A stretch of 64,000 nt of DNA from Ramlibacter sp. (GTDB lineage: Bacteria > Pseudomonadota > Gammaproteobacteria > Burkholderiales > Burkholderiaceae_C). The translations under genes were made by a program, and so were the position numbers. The stretch is taken from NCBI GenBank assembly GCA_016713005.1, contig JADJPY010000011.1, positions 124,001-188,000 on the forward strand, in the 5' to 3' direction. Below, piece by piece: positions 1-9,374 of this stretch. The notes under the pieces were generated by a model. That model saw only the letters and a program-made list of their open reading frames with translations, was not told the origin of the DNA and did no database searches. Each line of letters begins with the position of its first letter. The stretch's first letter is position 1.

Positions 1-726
1 GACCGGGTGGCGGTGTTGCGCGACCTGTCGCTGGAGATCAAGCCCGGGCTGACGGTGATCCTGGGGCCCAACGGTGCGGGCAAGACCACGCTGCTGCGCG
101 CGCTCAACGGTCTGATCCCCCGCGCCGGCGAGGTGCTGCTGGATGGCGAGGAGCTGCCCGAGAAGACGCACGAGATCGTCCAGTCCGGCCTGGCGCTGGT
201 GGCCGAAGGGCGCCAGCTGTTTCCCCAGATGAGCGTGACCGAGAACCTGGAACTGGGCGGCTGGCTGTGCAACAAGGCCGAGCGCGCACGCCGCATGGAG
301 CAGGCGTTCAACGACTTCCCCAAGTTGCGCGAGCGCGCTCAGCAGCTGGCCGGGACCATGAGCGGGGGCGAGCAGCAGATGGTGGCGGTGGCGCGCGCGA
401 TGATGAGCTCACCGCGCCTGCTGATGCTGGACGAGCCCTCGCTGGGCCTGGCGCCCCGCATGGTGGATGAGCTGCTGGCGATTGCGCGTCGCATTGCGGA
501 CGCCGGCACCACGGTGCTGATGGTGGAGCAGAACATCAAGAAGGCGCTGGCCGTGGCCGACCGCGGCTATGTGCTGGAGCGCGGCGCGCTGGTGGCCAGC
601 GGTCCGGCCCGCCTGCTGGCGCGGTCCACGGTGGTGCGAGAGGCATACCTTGGCGCGGCCAGCAGCGATACCACCACGGCGGCCGATGCGGTATCGGCCC
701 GCGCCGCAACTGTCCTGACGAATTGA
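1..726 (+). CDS. Branched-chain amino-acid ABC transporter ATPase (LivF-like), 5' partial
   Basis: This is the ATP-hydrolysing subunit of an ABC importer of the branched-chain amino acid/urea (LivF) class. The visible part shows Walker A GPNGAGKTT near the left edge, the Q-loop region, the signature MSGGEQQMVAVARAM, Walker B LLMLDEPSLGLAP and the switch histidine region reading VEQN, which is typical of LivF. Family members begin about ten residues before the first residue seen here, and the frame is open to base 1, so the true start lies outside the window. The GTG at base 7 is an internal codon. The C-terminus carries an unconserved tail of about 20 residues after AYLGA. The next gene starts 20 bases downstream, so an aldehyde dehydrogenase may share its transcript. 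The substrate cannot be told from the ATPase. Confidence 0.9.
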   Translation, partial: DRVAVLRDLSLEIKPGLTVILGPNGAGKTTLLRALNGLIPRAGEVLLDGEELPEKTHEIVQSGLALVAEGRQLFPQMSVTENLELGGWLCNKAERARRMEQAFNDFPKLRERAQQLAGTMSGGEQQMVAVARAMMSSPRLLMLDEPSLGLAPRMVDELLAIARRIADAGTTVLMVEQNIKKALAVADRGYVLERGALVASGPARLLARSTVVREAYLGAASSDTTTAADAVSARAATVLTN

Positions 727-746
727 ATTGGCTCAAGGAGTACACC

Positions 747-2201
747 ATGTCTGACCTGTCCATGTTGATCAACGGCCTGAAAGTCACGGCCGAGAAGAAC
801 GCGACCTTTGAGCGGCGCAACCCGCTGGACGGCACGGTGGCCACGCGCGCGCCCGCCGCCAGCCCGGCCGATGCGGTGATGGCCGTGGAAGCTGCCGCCG
901 AAGCCTTCAAGACCTGGAGCGAGACTGGCCCCAACGAGCGGCGCGCACTGCTGCTCAAGGCCGCCGAGAAGCTGGAGGCCAAGACCCCGCAGTTTGTGGA
1001 AGCCGTGCCGGCCGAGACGGGCGCCACCGGCATGTGGGCGGGGTTCAATGTGTTCCTGGCAGCGGGGATGATCCGTGAGGCAGCGTCGCTGACCACGCAG
1101 GTGGCGGGCGAGGTGATTCCCTCGGACGTGCCGGGCTCGCTGGCCATGGGCGTGCGCCAGCCCGCTGGCGTGGTGCTGGGCATCGCGCCCTGGAACGCGC
1201 CCATCATCCTGGGCGTGCGCGCCATTGCGACGCCGCTGGCTTGCGGCAACACGGTGATCCTCAAGGGCAGCGAGAACTGCCCGCGCACGCACCAGCTGAT
1301 CGTGGAGGCCTTCCATGAGGCCGGCTTCCCCGCCGGTGTGGTGAACTACATCACCAATGCCCCCGCGGACGCTGGCGCCGTGGTGGAGGCGATGGTGGCG
1401 CACCCGGCCGTGCGCCGCGTGAACTTCACCGGTTCCACCAAGGTGGGTCGCATCATCGCCATGACCTGCGCCAGGTACCTCAAGCCGGTGGTGCTGGAGC
1501 TGGGGGGCAAGGCGCCGCTGGTGATCCTGGACGACGCCGACCTGGACGATGCGGTGAACGCGGCGGCCTTCGGCTGCTTCGCCAACAGCGGCCAGATCTG
1601 CATGAGCACCGAGCGCATCATCGTGGACCAGAAGATCGCGGACGCCTTCGTGAAGAAGTTCACCGACAAGGCCAAGAGCCTGCCGCTGGGCGACCCGCGC
1701 AAGCCCGAGCCGGTGGTTCTGGGCAGCGTGATCGGCATGCCGACGGTGGAGCACTGCAATGCGCTGATCGACGACGCGCTGGCCAAGGGCGCCAAGCTGC
1801 TGTGCGGCGGCAAGGCCGACAGCACGCTGATGCCGGCCACGCTGCTGGACCATGTGACGCCGGCGATGCGCATCTACGGCGAGGAAACCTTCGGTCCCGT
1901 CAAGGCGATCGTGCGGGTGAAGAACACCGAAGAAGCCATCGCCTGCGCCAACGACAACGAGTACGGGCTGTCAGCGGCGGTGTTCGGGGGCGACATCGCG
2001 CGCGCCTTCAACGTGGCGCGGCGCATCGACTCGGGCATCTGCCATGTCAACGGGCCCACAGTGCACGACGAGGCGCAAATGCCGTTTGGCGGCGTCAAGG
2101 GCAGCGGACTGGGCCGCTTTGGCGGCAAGGCGGGGATTGCGGAGTTCACCGAGCTGCGCTGGATCACGCTGCAGACGCAGCCGCGGCACTACCCGTTCTG
2201 A
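747..2201 (+). CDS. NAD(P)-dependent aldehyde dehydrogenase (vanillin/salicylaldehyde dehydrogenase-like)
   Basis: A 484-aa soluble aldehyde dehydrogenase that oxidises an aldehyde to the acid with NAD(P)+. The catalytic glutamate sits in LELGGK (about Glu251) and the nucleophile in GQICMS (about Cys285). The cofactor-binding segment GIAPWNAPIILGVRA and the TGST motif are intact, and the length is normal. I chose the ATG at 747 because an AAGGAG ribosome-binding site lies at 735-740. An upstream in-frame TTG would overlap the preceding stop. The run MSTERI after the cysteine and the APWNAPIIL segment resemble the aromatic-aldehyde (salicylaldehyde/vanillin) group, which is inference. It follows the LivF-type gene closely, as in many aromatic-acid uptake and degradation operons. 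Confidence 0.9.
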   Translation: MSDLSMLINGLKVTAEKNATFERRNPLDGTVATRAPAASPADAVMAVEAAAEAFKTWSETGPNERRALLLKAAEKLEAKTPQFVEAVPAETGATGMWAGFNVFLAAGMIREAASLTTQVAGEVIPSDVPGSLAMGVRQPAGVVLGIAPWNAPIILGVRAIATPLACGNTVILKGSENCPRTHQLIVEAFHEAGFPAGVVNYITNAPADAGAVVEAMVAHPAVRRVNFTGSTKVGRIIAMTCARYLKPVVLELGGKAPLVILDDADLDDAVNAAAFGCFANSGQICMSTERIIVDQKIADAFVKKFTDKAKSLPLGDPRKPEPVVLGSVIGMPTVEHCNALIDDALAKGAKLLCGGKADSTLMPATLLDHVTPAMRIYGEETFGPVKAIVRVKNTEEAIACANDNEYGLSAAVFGGDIARAFNVARRIDSGICHVNGPTVHDEAQMPFGGVKGSGLGRFGGKAGIAEFTELRWITLQTQPRHYPF

Positions 2202-2227
2202 TTGCGTGCCTCCTGCGCACGCAGGAC

Positions 2228-2290
2228 GCTATCAAAGTTATAGCGGGTCAGCCAGCATTGGCGGGGGCTGAGAGCCGATTTGATGCCCAA
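2228..2290 (+). repeat. Interspersed repeat A, copy A1
   Basis: First copy of a short repeat family found eight times in this window. It opens with the palindrome GCTATcaaagttATAGC followed by GGGTCAG, then GGCGGGGGCT, and ends near GATGCCCAAA. It supplies the last eight codons and the stop of the minus-strand flavin reductase. Confidence 0.75.
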
Positions 2291-2841
2291 ATCACCTGGT
2301 CGATCACGTTCTGGACGGATTGGCGGGCCCGCGGATCAATCAGGGCGCCATCGGCGTCAAACGCATCGCCGGCGCGGCCCAGCGCAAAGTTCTTCGGGGC
2401 GAGCCAGCACTCCAGGTTGATGAGCAGGGGGGCCAGATGGCTCTGTGAACGCAGCCCGCCCAGGGCGCCCGGCGAGGCGCTGAGCACGCCCACCACCTTG
2501 CCGCGCGTGGACTTGAGGCCATCGGTCCAATCCGGGTTGCCTTTGACCGGGCTGGATACCCAGTCCAGCGTGTTCTTGAGCAACGCCGGATAGCTGGCGT
2601 TGTACTCGGGCGTGCAGATGATCCAGGCCTGGTGATCGTGCAGGATCTGCTTGAGCCGGATCACATCCGGCGGCCTGCCCTGAGCCTCCAGATCGGCGTT
2701 GTACATCGGCACGTCAAAGTCGCCGAGTTCAATGTGCGTGACGCTTGCTCCGCTGGCGCTGGCCATGGTGGCGGCGGCCCGTGCCAGCCGGCGGTTGAAC
2801 GAGTTCTGCCGGGTGCTGCCGGCGAAGATCAGTAGCTTCAT
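2248..2841 (-). CDS. NADPH-dependent FMN reductase family protein
   Basis: A 197-aa flavodoxin-fold protein of the NADPH-dependent FMN/azo/chromate reductase family. The FMN phosphate loop reads GSTRQNSFNRRLA near the N-terminus, and the family motif PEYNASYPALLKNTLDW lies around residue 100; a GxLGGLRSQ loop follows. It likely transfers electrons from NADPH to FMN or quinones in the cytoplasm. The ATG at 2841 is only 3 bp from an alternative start of the divergent ATP-grasp gene. The last residues (LSAPANAG) and the stop codon are encoded by repeat copy A1, so the native C-terminus was probably replaced when the repeat arrived. The physiological substrate is unknown. Confidence 0.85.
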   Translation of the reverse strand: MKLLIFAGSTRQNSFNRRLARAAATMASASGASVTHIELGDFDVPMYNADLEAQGRPPDVIRLKQILHDHQAWIICTPEYNASYPALLKNTLDWVSSPVKGNPDWTDGLKSTRGKVVGVLSASPGALGGLRSQSHLAPLLINLECWLAPKNFALGRAGDAFDADGALIDPRARQSVQNVIDQVIWASNRLSAPANAG

Positions 2842-2919
2842 GCCATGATTGAATCACAGGCCGCCGGGCCGCAGCAGGCGACGGTTATCCGGGGCGTTTT
2901 CTGGGGCACACTTGGCGAT

Positions 2920-3990
2920 GTGACCGACAAGAACATCCCTTCACGCCCGCCCGTGCCCGCCAGGCCAACGGTGTCGGGCAAACCGCCTGCCATCCTGTTG
3001 CACGGTGTACCGGACAACCAGATGGGTCGCCAGCGCTTCGTGGCCTGGGACAAGCCGCCCCAGATCATCATGCAGGGCACGGCCAGCTTTTTGACGCAGA
3101 TGCGCGAGCCGCCCCTTCGCTTCAAGAGCGTCACGCTGGGCGGACGCCAGAGGTTCAGCCCCGAGGTGGCCAAGCTGCCCAGTGTCAACTTCATGGCGGA
3201 TGCCGACCGCTACGGGCTGGCGCTGCGCCAGGCACAGGAGCTGGTCAAGGCCATGGGCACGCCGTGCTTTAACCACCCCTCTGCCGTGCTGGCGACCACG
3301 CGTGACGGTGTGGCGCGCGCACTGGATGGTGTGGGCGGGCTTCTGGTGCCGCGCACCGTCAGGGTGACGGTGAACACACTGGCGCAGCTGAAGGCGGCGA
3401 AGGAGGCGGCTGGCATCCGCTTCCCCGTGATCGTGCGCCTGGCGGGAGACCACGGGGGCGTGAGCACGGCGCGGGTCAATGACGAGGGTGACTGGGAAGC
3501 CCTGAACCCGCTGGGCTGGGGCGGGCGGCCGATCTACCTGACACAGTTCGTGGACTATGCGGACGCGGACGGACGCTACCGCAAGCTGCGTCTGGTGGTG
3601 GTGGGTGGGCAGGTGTTTGCGCGCCACCAGATCGTCTCCGACAACTGGCTGGTGCACCGGCGCGACCGCGCGTTGGGCAGCGACGCAGAAGAGCAGGCTT
3701 TCATGGAATCGTTTGACGCGGTGCACAAGCCCCGCTTGTTGCCGATGGTGCAGGCGGTGGCCAAGCGGCTGGGGCTGGACTACTTTGGCATGGATGTGAG
3801 CTTGCGACCGGACGGCTCGGTGCTGCTGTTCGAGGCCAATGCCACCATGAACCTGCTGAGCGCCACCACCGACGAGGGGCCCGCGTGGACGGCGGCAGTC
3901 AAGGCGGCGACCGAGGCGCTGTATGCGTTGCTGGGGCGCCCCCAAAGCTGGCGCGGTCCGCCTGCACAGATCGCTGGGAGAGCCGCATGA
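2920..3990 (+). CDS. RimK-like ATP-grasp protein, first of a tandem pair
   Basis: A protein of about 356 aa with an ATP-grasp fold of the RimK/glutathione-synthetase type, which forms an acyl-phosphate and ligates it to an amine or thiol. The ATP-binding region reads VIVRLAGDHGGVSTA, and the metal-binding end reads LDYFGMDVSL...LLFEANATMN. A PLGWGGRPIYLTQFVD block and a hydrophobic KLRLVVVGGQVFARHQI strand lie between them. The frame is open from an ATG at 2845, but that would overlap the divergent promoter and adds 25 residues absent from the tandem copy, so I prefer the GTG at 2920. It ends in an ATGA overlap with the second copy, so the two are translationally coupled. The substrate is unknown. 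Confidence 0.75.
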   Translation: MTDKNIPSRPPVPARPTVSGKPPAILLHGVPDNQMGRQRFVAWDKPPQIIMQGTASFLTQMREPPLRFKSVTLGGRQRFSPEVAKLPSVNFMADADRYGLALRQAQELVKAMGTPCFNHPSAVLATTRDGVARALDGVGGLLVPRTVRVTVNTLAQLKAAKEAAGIRFPVIVRLAGDHGGVSTARVNDEGDWEALNPLGWGGRPIYLTQFVDYADADGRYRKLRLVVVGGQVFARHQIVSDNWLVHRRDRALGSDAEEQAFMESFDAVHKPRLLPMVQAVAKRLGLDYFGMDVSLRPDGSVLLFEANATMNLLSATTDEGPAWTAAVKAATEALYALLGRPQSWRGPPAQIAGRAA

Positions 3991-5042
3991 CGGCGACTTC
4001 TCGCTCCGCACCGGGGCAGACTCCCGCGAAGTCCCCGATCCTGCTGTTCCAGGGCGTGCCGGATTCGCAGCGCGCCCATCTGCGCTGGGTCGCTTGGGAC
4101 AAGCCGCCCGGCCTGATCTCGGACGGCACGGCCAGCTTTCTGACCCAGCTCAGGGACTTGCCGGTGTCGCTGCGTGGCATTTTGTTCGGGGGTGCGGGGA
4201 TGCGCATGGATGCCCGCCTGCCACGTGTCCCCTGCCTGAACTTCATGGCGGACGCCGATGTTTACGGCAGTGCACTGGCGCAGGCGACCGAGTTTGTCAA
4301 GGCGATGGGCACGCCGTGCTTCAACCATCCCTCGGCCGTGCTGGCCACCACGCGCGACGGTGTGGCGCGCGCGCTGGACGGCGTGGCTGGGCTGGCGGTA
4401 CCGCGTACGGTCAAGGTCAAGGTGGATACGCTGGCGCAGCTGAAAGCGGCCATGGACGAAGCGGGCATCCGCTTCCCAGTGATCGTGCGGCTGGCGGGTG
4501 ACCACGGGGGCGTGAGCACCGCATTGGTGAAAGACGACTCGCAGTGGGAGGCGCTGAACCCGCTGGGCTGGGGCGGGCGGCCCATCTACCTGACGCAGTA
4601 TGTGGACTATGCGGACGCCGACGGGCGGTATCGCAAGCTGCGCCTGGTGGTGGTGGGCGGGCAGGTGCTCCTTCGCCACCAGATCGTGTCGGATCAGTGG
4701 CTGGTGCACGCGAAATCACGTGCGGCTGGATTTGCGGATGAAGAACGGCGCGTGGTCGAGTCGTTCGAGCAGGCAATGCTGCCCCGTGTGGGCCCGGTCG
4801 TGCGCGACATTGCCGGGCGGCTCCGGCTGGACTATTTCGGCATTGATGCCAGCCTGCGCCCGGACGGCAGCCTGCTGCTTTTTGAGGCCAACGCCACGAT
4901 GAACAGCTTGCGGCTGCCCACGGGCCACCCCGACTGGGCTCCGGTGGTTGTGGGGCGGATCAGTGTGACCCTGGCGCAGCTGCTAGCCCAACCCACCAGT
5001 TGGCACCATCGCCCCGCAGGAGGCGGGCCCCCTGCGGTGTGA
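3987..5042 (+). CDS. RimK-like ATP-grasp protein, second of a tandem pair
   Basis: A 351-aa paralogue of the preceding gene with long identical stretches, for example CFNHPSAVLATTRDGVARAL and PLGWGGRPIYLTQ. It has the same ATP-grasp motifs (VIVRLAGDHGGVSTA and LDYFGIDASL...LLFEANATMN). The ATG at 3987 overlaps the upstream stop (ATGA), with GGGAG seven or so bases before it. The N-terminal 100 residues differ much more than the core, as expected if the pair recognises different substrates or forms a heterodimer. It ends 12 bp from the convergent end of the type I secretion substrate gene. No kinase, peptidase or precursor-peptide gene is visible beside it, so the ligated substrate cannot be named. 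Confidence 0.75.
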   Translation: MTATSRSAPGQTPAKSPILLFQGVPDSQRAHLRWVAWDKPPGLISDGTASFLTQLRDLPVSLRGILFGGAGMRMDARLPRVPCLNFMADADVYGSALAQATEFVKAMGTPCFNHPSAVLATTRDGVARALDGVAGLAVPRTVKVKVDTLAQLKAAMDEAGIRFPVIVRLAGDHGGVSTALVKDDSQWEALNPLGWGGRPIYLTQYVDYADADGRYRKLRLVVVGGQVLLRHQIVSDQWLVHAKSRAAGFADEERRVVESFEQAMLPRVGPVVRDIAGRLRLDYFGIDASLRPDGSLLLFEANATMNSLRLPTGHPDWAPVVVGRISVTLAQLLAQPTSWHHRPAGGGPPAV

Positions 5043-5054
5043 TGGCCCGGTGCT

Positions 5055-7985
5055 TCAGGGAGGCGTGATTTCCGGCACCAGCAGGCTGATCATGTTCGTG
5101 ACCGAGCTGTGGCCGTCGCTGACGGTGTAGCTGAAGGTCGCGAACTCGCTGCCGACGGTGCCATCCAGCTCGCCGTCGCCCGGTGTGTAGGTCCAGCCGT
5201 CGGTGGCGTTGCCGGTCAGCGTGCCCGTGCCCGTGAGCTTGGTGACCCCTGTCACGTCCAGTGTGGCGCCATCTTCCTCGTTCAAGTACTCAGCGTCGTA
5301 GATGTACCAACCATCGTCGGCGCTGATCAATGTCTTGCCCGACAGCGTGTAGGCACCGTCTTCCAAGTCCCTCTGGTTGTCCATCACCACTTCCTGCATG
5401 ACAATGGGCTTGTCTTCCACCGCCTCGATATCCAGATACAGGGTTGTGCCCGCGTTGCTGTCGAAGGGGTTTTGCCCGGGCGACAAATAGCCGCCCTGGC
5501 CACCGTCGTACACCGTGACTTCAAGCTCAGCAATGCCGTTGTAATCCGGAGCCGGCGCAAAGTGGACAGCACCTGCCGCCAACGCAGCGTTCAGCTCGGC
5601 TGCCGTACCGGAGAGAATGAGGTCATAGGAGCCGTCATAGTCCCAATCCTCGGGCGGCAGGATGAGGTCGGCGTACGCTGCATCGACATAGAAAGATGGC
5701 GAGTTGCTCGAGGGCTCGTCGTAGTAGTTGCTGTCGAACGTGAGGATCAATACACCGTCGGCGTCGGAATCGTCGCTGACGCTGAGGCCCTTGAAGCTGA
5801 CGGCCTCGTCTTCAAGCGACATGGCGATAAAGCTGCCATCACCCTCGACCTCCATGTCGTCAAAGTCCACCAGACCCAGATTGACGGTAAGCACGGGCTC
5901 CTCATTGGCCTCGGCGCCTGTCAGCCATATCGAGCTGGTGACCTGGTTGTCGGGGTGTTCTGACGAGTCGGTCAGATACAACTCGACTTCGGCAACATCG
6001 CCAACAGCAAACTCTTCGTCGGGCTGGAAGTGCAGGCTCTCGGCGATGTCTTCCAACGCGTCGTAGTCACCATAGAACTCAAGGTTGGTGGCACCGGTCA
6101 GCGCGAAGAACAGCTCTTCTTCGGTTAAATCAAAGGCGTACCAGTAGTCCGATTCGCCATCGTGCTCAGCATAGATCTGGATGCCTTCGCCGTCAAACCA
6201 GTTGGTATCGCCATCCTGGTAGATGTAGGTCAGGCTGCCTTCACCATCCAGGTAAACGCGGAGGTATCCCCAATCGTCACCGTCGTCGAATCCGAGATCT
6301 TCCTCGTCCCAGAAGTAGATGCTGACGTAGTCACCCAGAACGGCGTCACCATCACCGGCGACAGGCACATTGATCGAGGTTGCATCGAGCTCAAACAGGT
6401 CCTGGTAGTCACCATCGTCCATCGAATAGAGTTCGATGAAGGGGTTGTCGTTGGTGGTGTCGTTGTAATCGGCGTAGAAAGAGGAATACGTTTCAGAACT
6501 GAGGCCTTCAGGTGTGGTGGCAAAAATCGAAATGTAGAAACCGCTCTCGTCATCCCCGGCATCCGCCCAGAACTCAACGCCGTCCGAGGCAAGGAATGCG
6601 TTGATGTCCTCCAGCGAGCCCTGGATGGCTATCTCCGAAGTGTCGTCGCCCAGCGCAATCAGGCCCAACTCGTCGGCAAGCCCCAAATCCAGGTCAAAGG
6701 CCTCGTCGTCCCAGCCATAGCTGTCCAACACCAGAATGTACTGGCCATCGGCAAAGTCGGGGTAGTCGTTCCCGTCATAGAGGTAGAGGTTCGCAAGGCT
6801 GGACCACGTCCCTTCGTCGATCTCGATATCGCCGTCGGTGCTCCATTGCGGCGAGGGGTAGTCACCATCGGAATCACCGACGAAGGCAACGACATTGACG
6901 TCCAAAGAGCCGGATTCCGACACCGGGAATTCGTCGCTCCCGACGTAGTAATAGATGTACTCGGAGTAGCCGTCCTCGGATATGTCCTCAGCCAAGCCAA
7001 TATAGGGCTTGTAGATGAGGAAGCCGCCGTCCCCGTAGGATGAACTGTAGCCCTCATTTGCACTGGCGTAGTCCAGCCACTCGCCTTCTCCGTAGGCGGC
7101 CGAGAGGTCAACCAACGCATAGCTGCCCTCGGCCACCGTGATGGCCTCCAGATCGGGAACCTCGGGACGATCCGTGTTGCCGAAGATTTCGACATCAATG
7201 ACCGTGGTGAAGCCACCGGTGGTGGTCACGGTCAAGTAGTCGTGAGCCGGCCGATCATCCCGGTCGTCGTCGGTTGGCAGTTCCTTCCTCTTGTCGAAGG
7301 AGTCGTTTAGCGCCTGCGTGTCCGGGTCTTCGTTGTCCAGCGTGTAGGTCCACTCGCCGGTGGTGGTGTTGAACGTGAAGTCGCCGTAGCGTCCTTCGAG
7401 CGAGGTGGGTGTCTGGAAGGTGGTGGTGTCGCCACCCACCGTCAGGTCGCCGCTGGCTAGGCCGTCGTAGTCTCCGTCGACCAAGACCGTGACTTCCTCC
7501 ATGTCGTCGCTGTCTTCGTACACCGTGGCCGTGCGCTGTGGCTGACTGACAGCCAGCGGGACTACCGGTGCAGGTGTGCCGGATCCACCGCCACCCGCGG
7601 CACCAATCACCACCACACCGCCCGCCACAGCGCCAACAGCACCGGGTGTCCAGGCAAATCCGCCGGCGCCTGCCACCGGCGGTGGCGGCGTGCCCGTGGC
7701 CTGGGCCAGCAGCACATCGCCTTCGCCCGCGGCTTGCACTGGTGCCAGGCCGTCGGTGGCCGGCATCATGTCGGCCTGCGCAGCCTCGGGGGAAACGATC
7801 ACGTCCTCGAGCAGCTCGCCATCCGTCACGACGCCCGGCTTGAGGATGGCCTTGGACACCGCGGCCAGCTTCATCGGGGGCTGGATCCGCACGGCCGACT
7901 GGGCGCCCGCCATGGCGGGCATGGTCTTTGTGGTGGCCAGGATTTCGCCGTTGGGATTGACGTTCTTGTCGGTGGGATTGCGCAT
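5055..7985 (-). CDS. Very acidic VCBS-domain surface protein, probable type I secretion substrate
   Basis: A 976-aa secreted or surface protein, extremely rich in Asp, Glu, Ser and Tyr. Residues 1-100 are a non-classical N-terminus. Residues 105-140 are a Gly/Ala/Val-rich hydrophobic segment (TPGAVGAVAGGVVVIGAAGG) like the linker of BapA/LapA-type adhesins. Residues 150-270 form a VCBS-like domain with TGEWTYTLDN, followed by cadherin/Ig-like beta modules; a second TDGWTYTPGDG module closes the C-terminus. I see no GGxGxDxxx RTX nonapeptides and no Sec signal. The ATG at 7985 has GGAGAAG six bases upstream. It is the last gene of a minus-strand operon behind a complete type I secretion apparatus, which argues that it is the exported cargo. 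The role, probably adhesion or biofilm, is inferred. Confidence 0.8.
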   Translation of the reverse strand: MRNPTDKNVNPNGEILATTKTMPAMAGAQSAVRIQPPMKLAAVSKAILKPGVVTDGELLEDVIVSPEAAQADMMPATDGLAPVQAAGEGDVLLAQATGTPPPPVAGAGGFAWTPGAVGAVAGGVVVIGAAGGGGSGTPAPVVPLAVSQPQRTATVYEDSDDMEEVTVLVDGDYDGLASGDLTVGGDTTTFQTPTSLEGRYGDFTFNTTTGEWTYTLDNEDPDTQALNDSFDKRKELPTDDDRDDRPAHDYLTVTTTGGFTTVIDVEIFGNTDRPEVPDLEAITVAEGSYALVDLSAAYGEGEWLDYASANEGYSSSYGDGGFLIYKPYIGLAEDISEDGYSEYIYYYVGSDEFPVSESGSLDVNVVAFVGDSDGDYPSPQWSTDGDIEIDEGTWSSLANLYLYDGNDYPDFADGQYILVLDSYGWDDEAFDLDLGLADELGLIALGDDTSEIAIQGSLEDINAFLASDGVEFWADAGDDESGFYISIFATTPEGLSSETYSSFYADYNDTTNDNPFIELYSMDDGDYQDLFELDATSINVPVAGDGDAVLGDYVSIYFWDEEDLGFDDGDDWGYLRVYLDGEGSLTYIYQDGDTNWFDGEGIQIYAEHDGESDYWYAFDLTEEELFFALTGATNLEFYGDYDALEDIAESLHFQPDEEFAVGDVAEVELYLTDSSEHPDNQVTSSIWLTGAEANEEPVLTVNLGLVDFDDMEVEGDGSFIAMSLEDEAVSFKGLSVSDDSDADGVLILTFDSNYYDEPSSNSPSFYVDAAYADLILPPEDWDYDGSYDLILSGTAAELNAALAAGAVHFAPAPDYNGIAELEVTVYDGGQGGYLSPGQNPFDSNAGTTLYLDIEAVEDKPIVMQEVVMDNQRDLEDGAYTLSGKTLISADDGWYIYDAEYLNEEDGATLDVTGVTKLTGTGTLTGNATDGWTYTPGDGELDGTVGSEFATFSYTVSDGHSSVTNMISLLVPEITPP

Positions 7986-8105
7986 GGAAGACTTCTCCGA
8001 ATAGTGCGGTTCTGTGGCAAATTTAACACCCGGTAACGAATCCGGCAATGTCCGCTTTGCACAAATTTACGGTGTGGCGCTTTGGTAACGGTGTTGGCCG
8101 CCAGC

Positions 8106-9374
8106 TCAGCGCTCTCGCAATGCTTCGCGGGCCTTGTTGACCGGCTTCAAAAGATAACTAAGGACCGACTTTTCACCGGTCTTGATCTCCACCACAGCGG
8201 TCATGCCCGGGATGATGGGCAAGGGTTTTCCCTGATTGGTCAGTGTGGCGGTGTCGGTGCGGATCTGCACTTTGTAAAAGCTTTCGTCTGCCTGGCCCTG
8301 ACCCCGCTTCGGCTCGTCTTTGACGGTGTCCGGGCTGATCAGCTCAACTTTGCCCTTCAGGCCGCCGTACACGGCGTAGTCGTAGGCCGAGATCTTGACG
8401 GTGGCCTCCAGCCCGGGCCGCAAGAAGGCCACATCGGCCGGGCGGACCTTGGCCTCCACCAGCAGGCGGTCTTCCAGCGGCACGATCTCCATGATGTCCT
8501 GCGCTGCCTGTACCACACCGCCCACGGTGTTGAATTTCAGGCTCTTGACGGTGCCACGCACCGGCGCCACCAGCTCGGTGCGGCGCAGCACATCCTCGCG
8601 CGCGGTCAGGTTTTCGTTGATCTGCGCCAGCTCGGATTCGACCTTGACCAGCTCGCTGGCGGCGTCTGCGCGCAACTTGGTCTGCTTGTCGATGATCTGC
8701 AGGTCCACTTCGTTGATGCTGCGGCGCAGGCGCAGCACTTCGGTCTCGGCCACCAGGCCGCGCGCGGCCAGCGGCTCCAGCATCTGCAGTTCCTTGTTGG
8801 CCAGCTCCTTGCTGCGGCGCAGGCCGGCGACCGAGGCGTCCACTGCGCCGCTGCGGGCGTTGTAGGTCTGGGTCTCGCTTTGCACCAGCGCCTTGTTCAG
8901 CAGGACGTCCACCGGGAACACCAGGCGCCCGCCCGTGCTTTCGGCGCGCAGGCGGGCCGCGGTGGCCTTGAGCGCCAGGGATTTGCTCACGCCCTCCATC
9001 ATGGAGCTGCGGGCCTTGGTGGGGTCGATGCGGACCAGTTTCTCTCCGGCGGCCACGATGGCGCCTTCGCGCACGTACAGCTCGGAAATGATGCCGCCCT
9101 CCAGGCTCTGGATGACCTGTTCACGCCCGGCCGGGATGACGCGGCCCTCACCCACGGTGATTTCTTCCACGGTGGTGAGCGATGCCCAGGCCAGCAGGCT
9201 GCCCAGCAGTGCGCAGATGATGGCCAGGATCCAGGCGACGATGTGCTGGTTCTCGGTGACCAGCGCCTGGTAGACGTCCTGGGTGTAGGCCAGGTCCTTG
9301 CTGCTCAGGCCGGTGGTCAGCGCCGGCAGGCGCTCGTCCGGCCGAGTTGCCGGGAGTTGGTTGGGCGTCGTCAT
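8106..9374 (-). CDS. Type I secretion membrane fusion protein (HlyD/LapC family)
   Basis: A 422-aa periplasmic adaptor of a type I secretion system, bridging the inner-membrane ABC exporter to the TolC-like channel. A cytoplasmic N-terminus of about 45 residues precedes one transmembrane helix (AWILAIICALLGSLLAWASL). A biotinyl-lipoyl hairpin follows (VIQSLEGGIISELYVREG), then a long coiled coil of about residues 130-250 and the HlyD beta-barrel with the LKFNTVGGVVQ region. The C-terminal KTGEKSVLSYLLKPV is typical of the family. Its start overlaps the ABC exporter stop by 4 bp. The substrate gene lies 120 bp downstream. Confidence 0.92.
   Translation of the reverse strand: MTTPNQLPATRPDERLPALTTGLSSKDLAYTQDVYQALVTENQHIVAWILAIICALLGSLLAWASLTTVEEITVGEGRVIPAGREQVIQSLEGGIISELYVREGAIVAAGEKLVRIDPTKARSSMMEGVSKSLALKATAARLRAESTGGRLVFPVDVLLNKALVQSETQTYNARSGAVDASVAGLRRSKELANKELQMLEPLAARGLVAETEVLRLRRSINEVDLQIIDKQTKLRADAASELVKVESELAQINENLTAREDVLRRTELVAPVRGTVKSLKFNTVGGVVQAAQDIMEIVPLEDRLLVEAKVRPADVAFLRPGLEATVKISAYDYAVYGGLKGKVELISPDTVKDEPKRGQGQADESFYKVQIRTDTATLTNQGKPLPIIPGMTAVVEIKTGEKSVLSYLLKPVNKAREALRER

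Noticed and set aside
5055..7985. RTX toxin assignment for the type I cargo
   Set aside because: No glycine-rich nonapeptides or lipase/toxin domains are visible; only VCBS and cadherin-like modules are supported.
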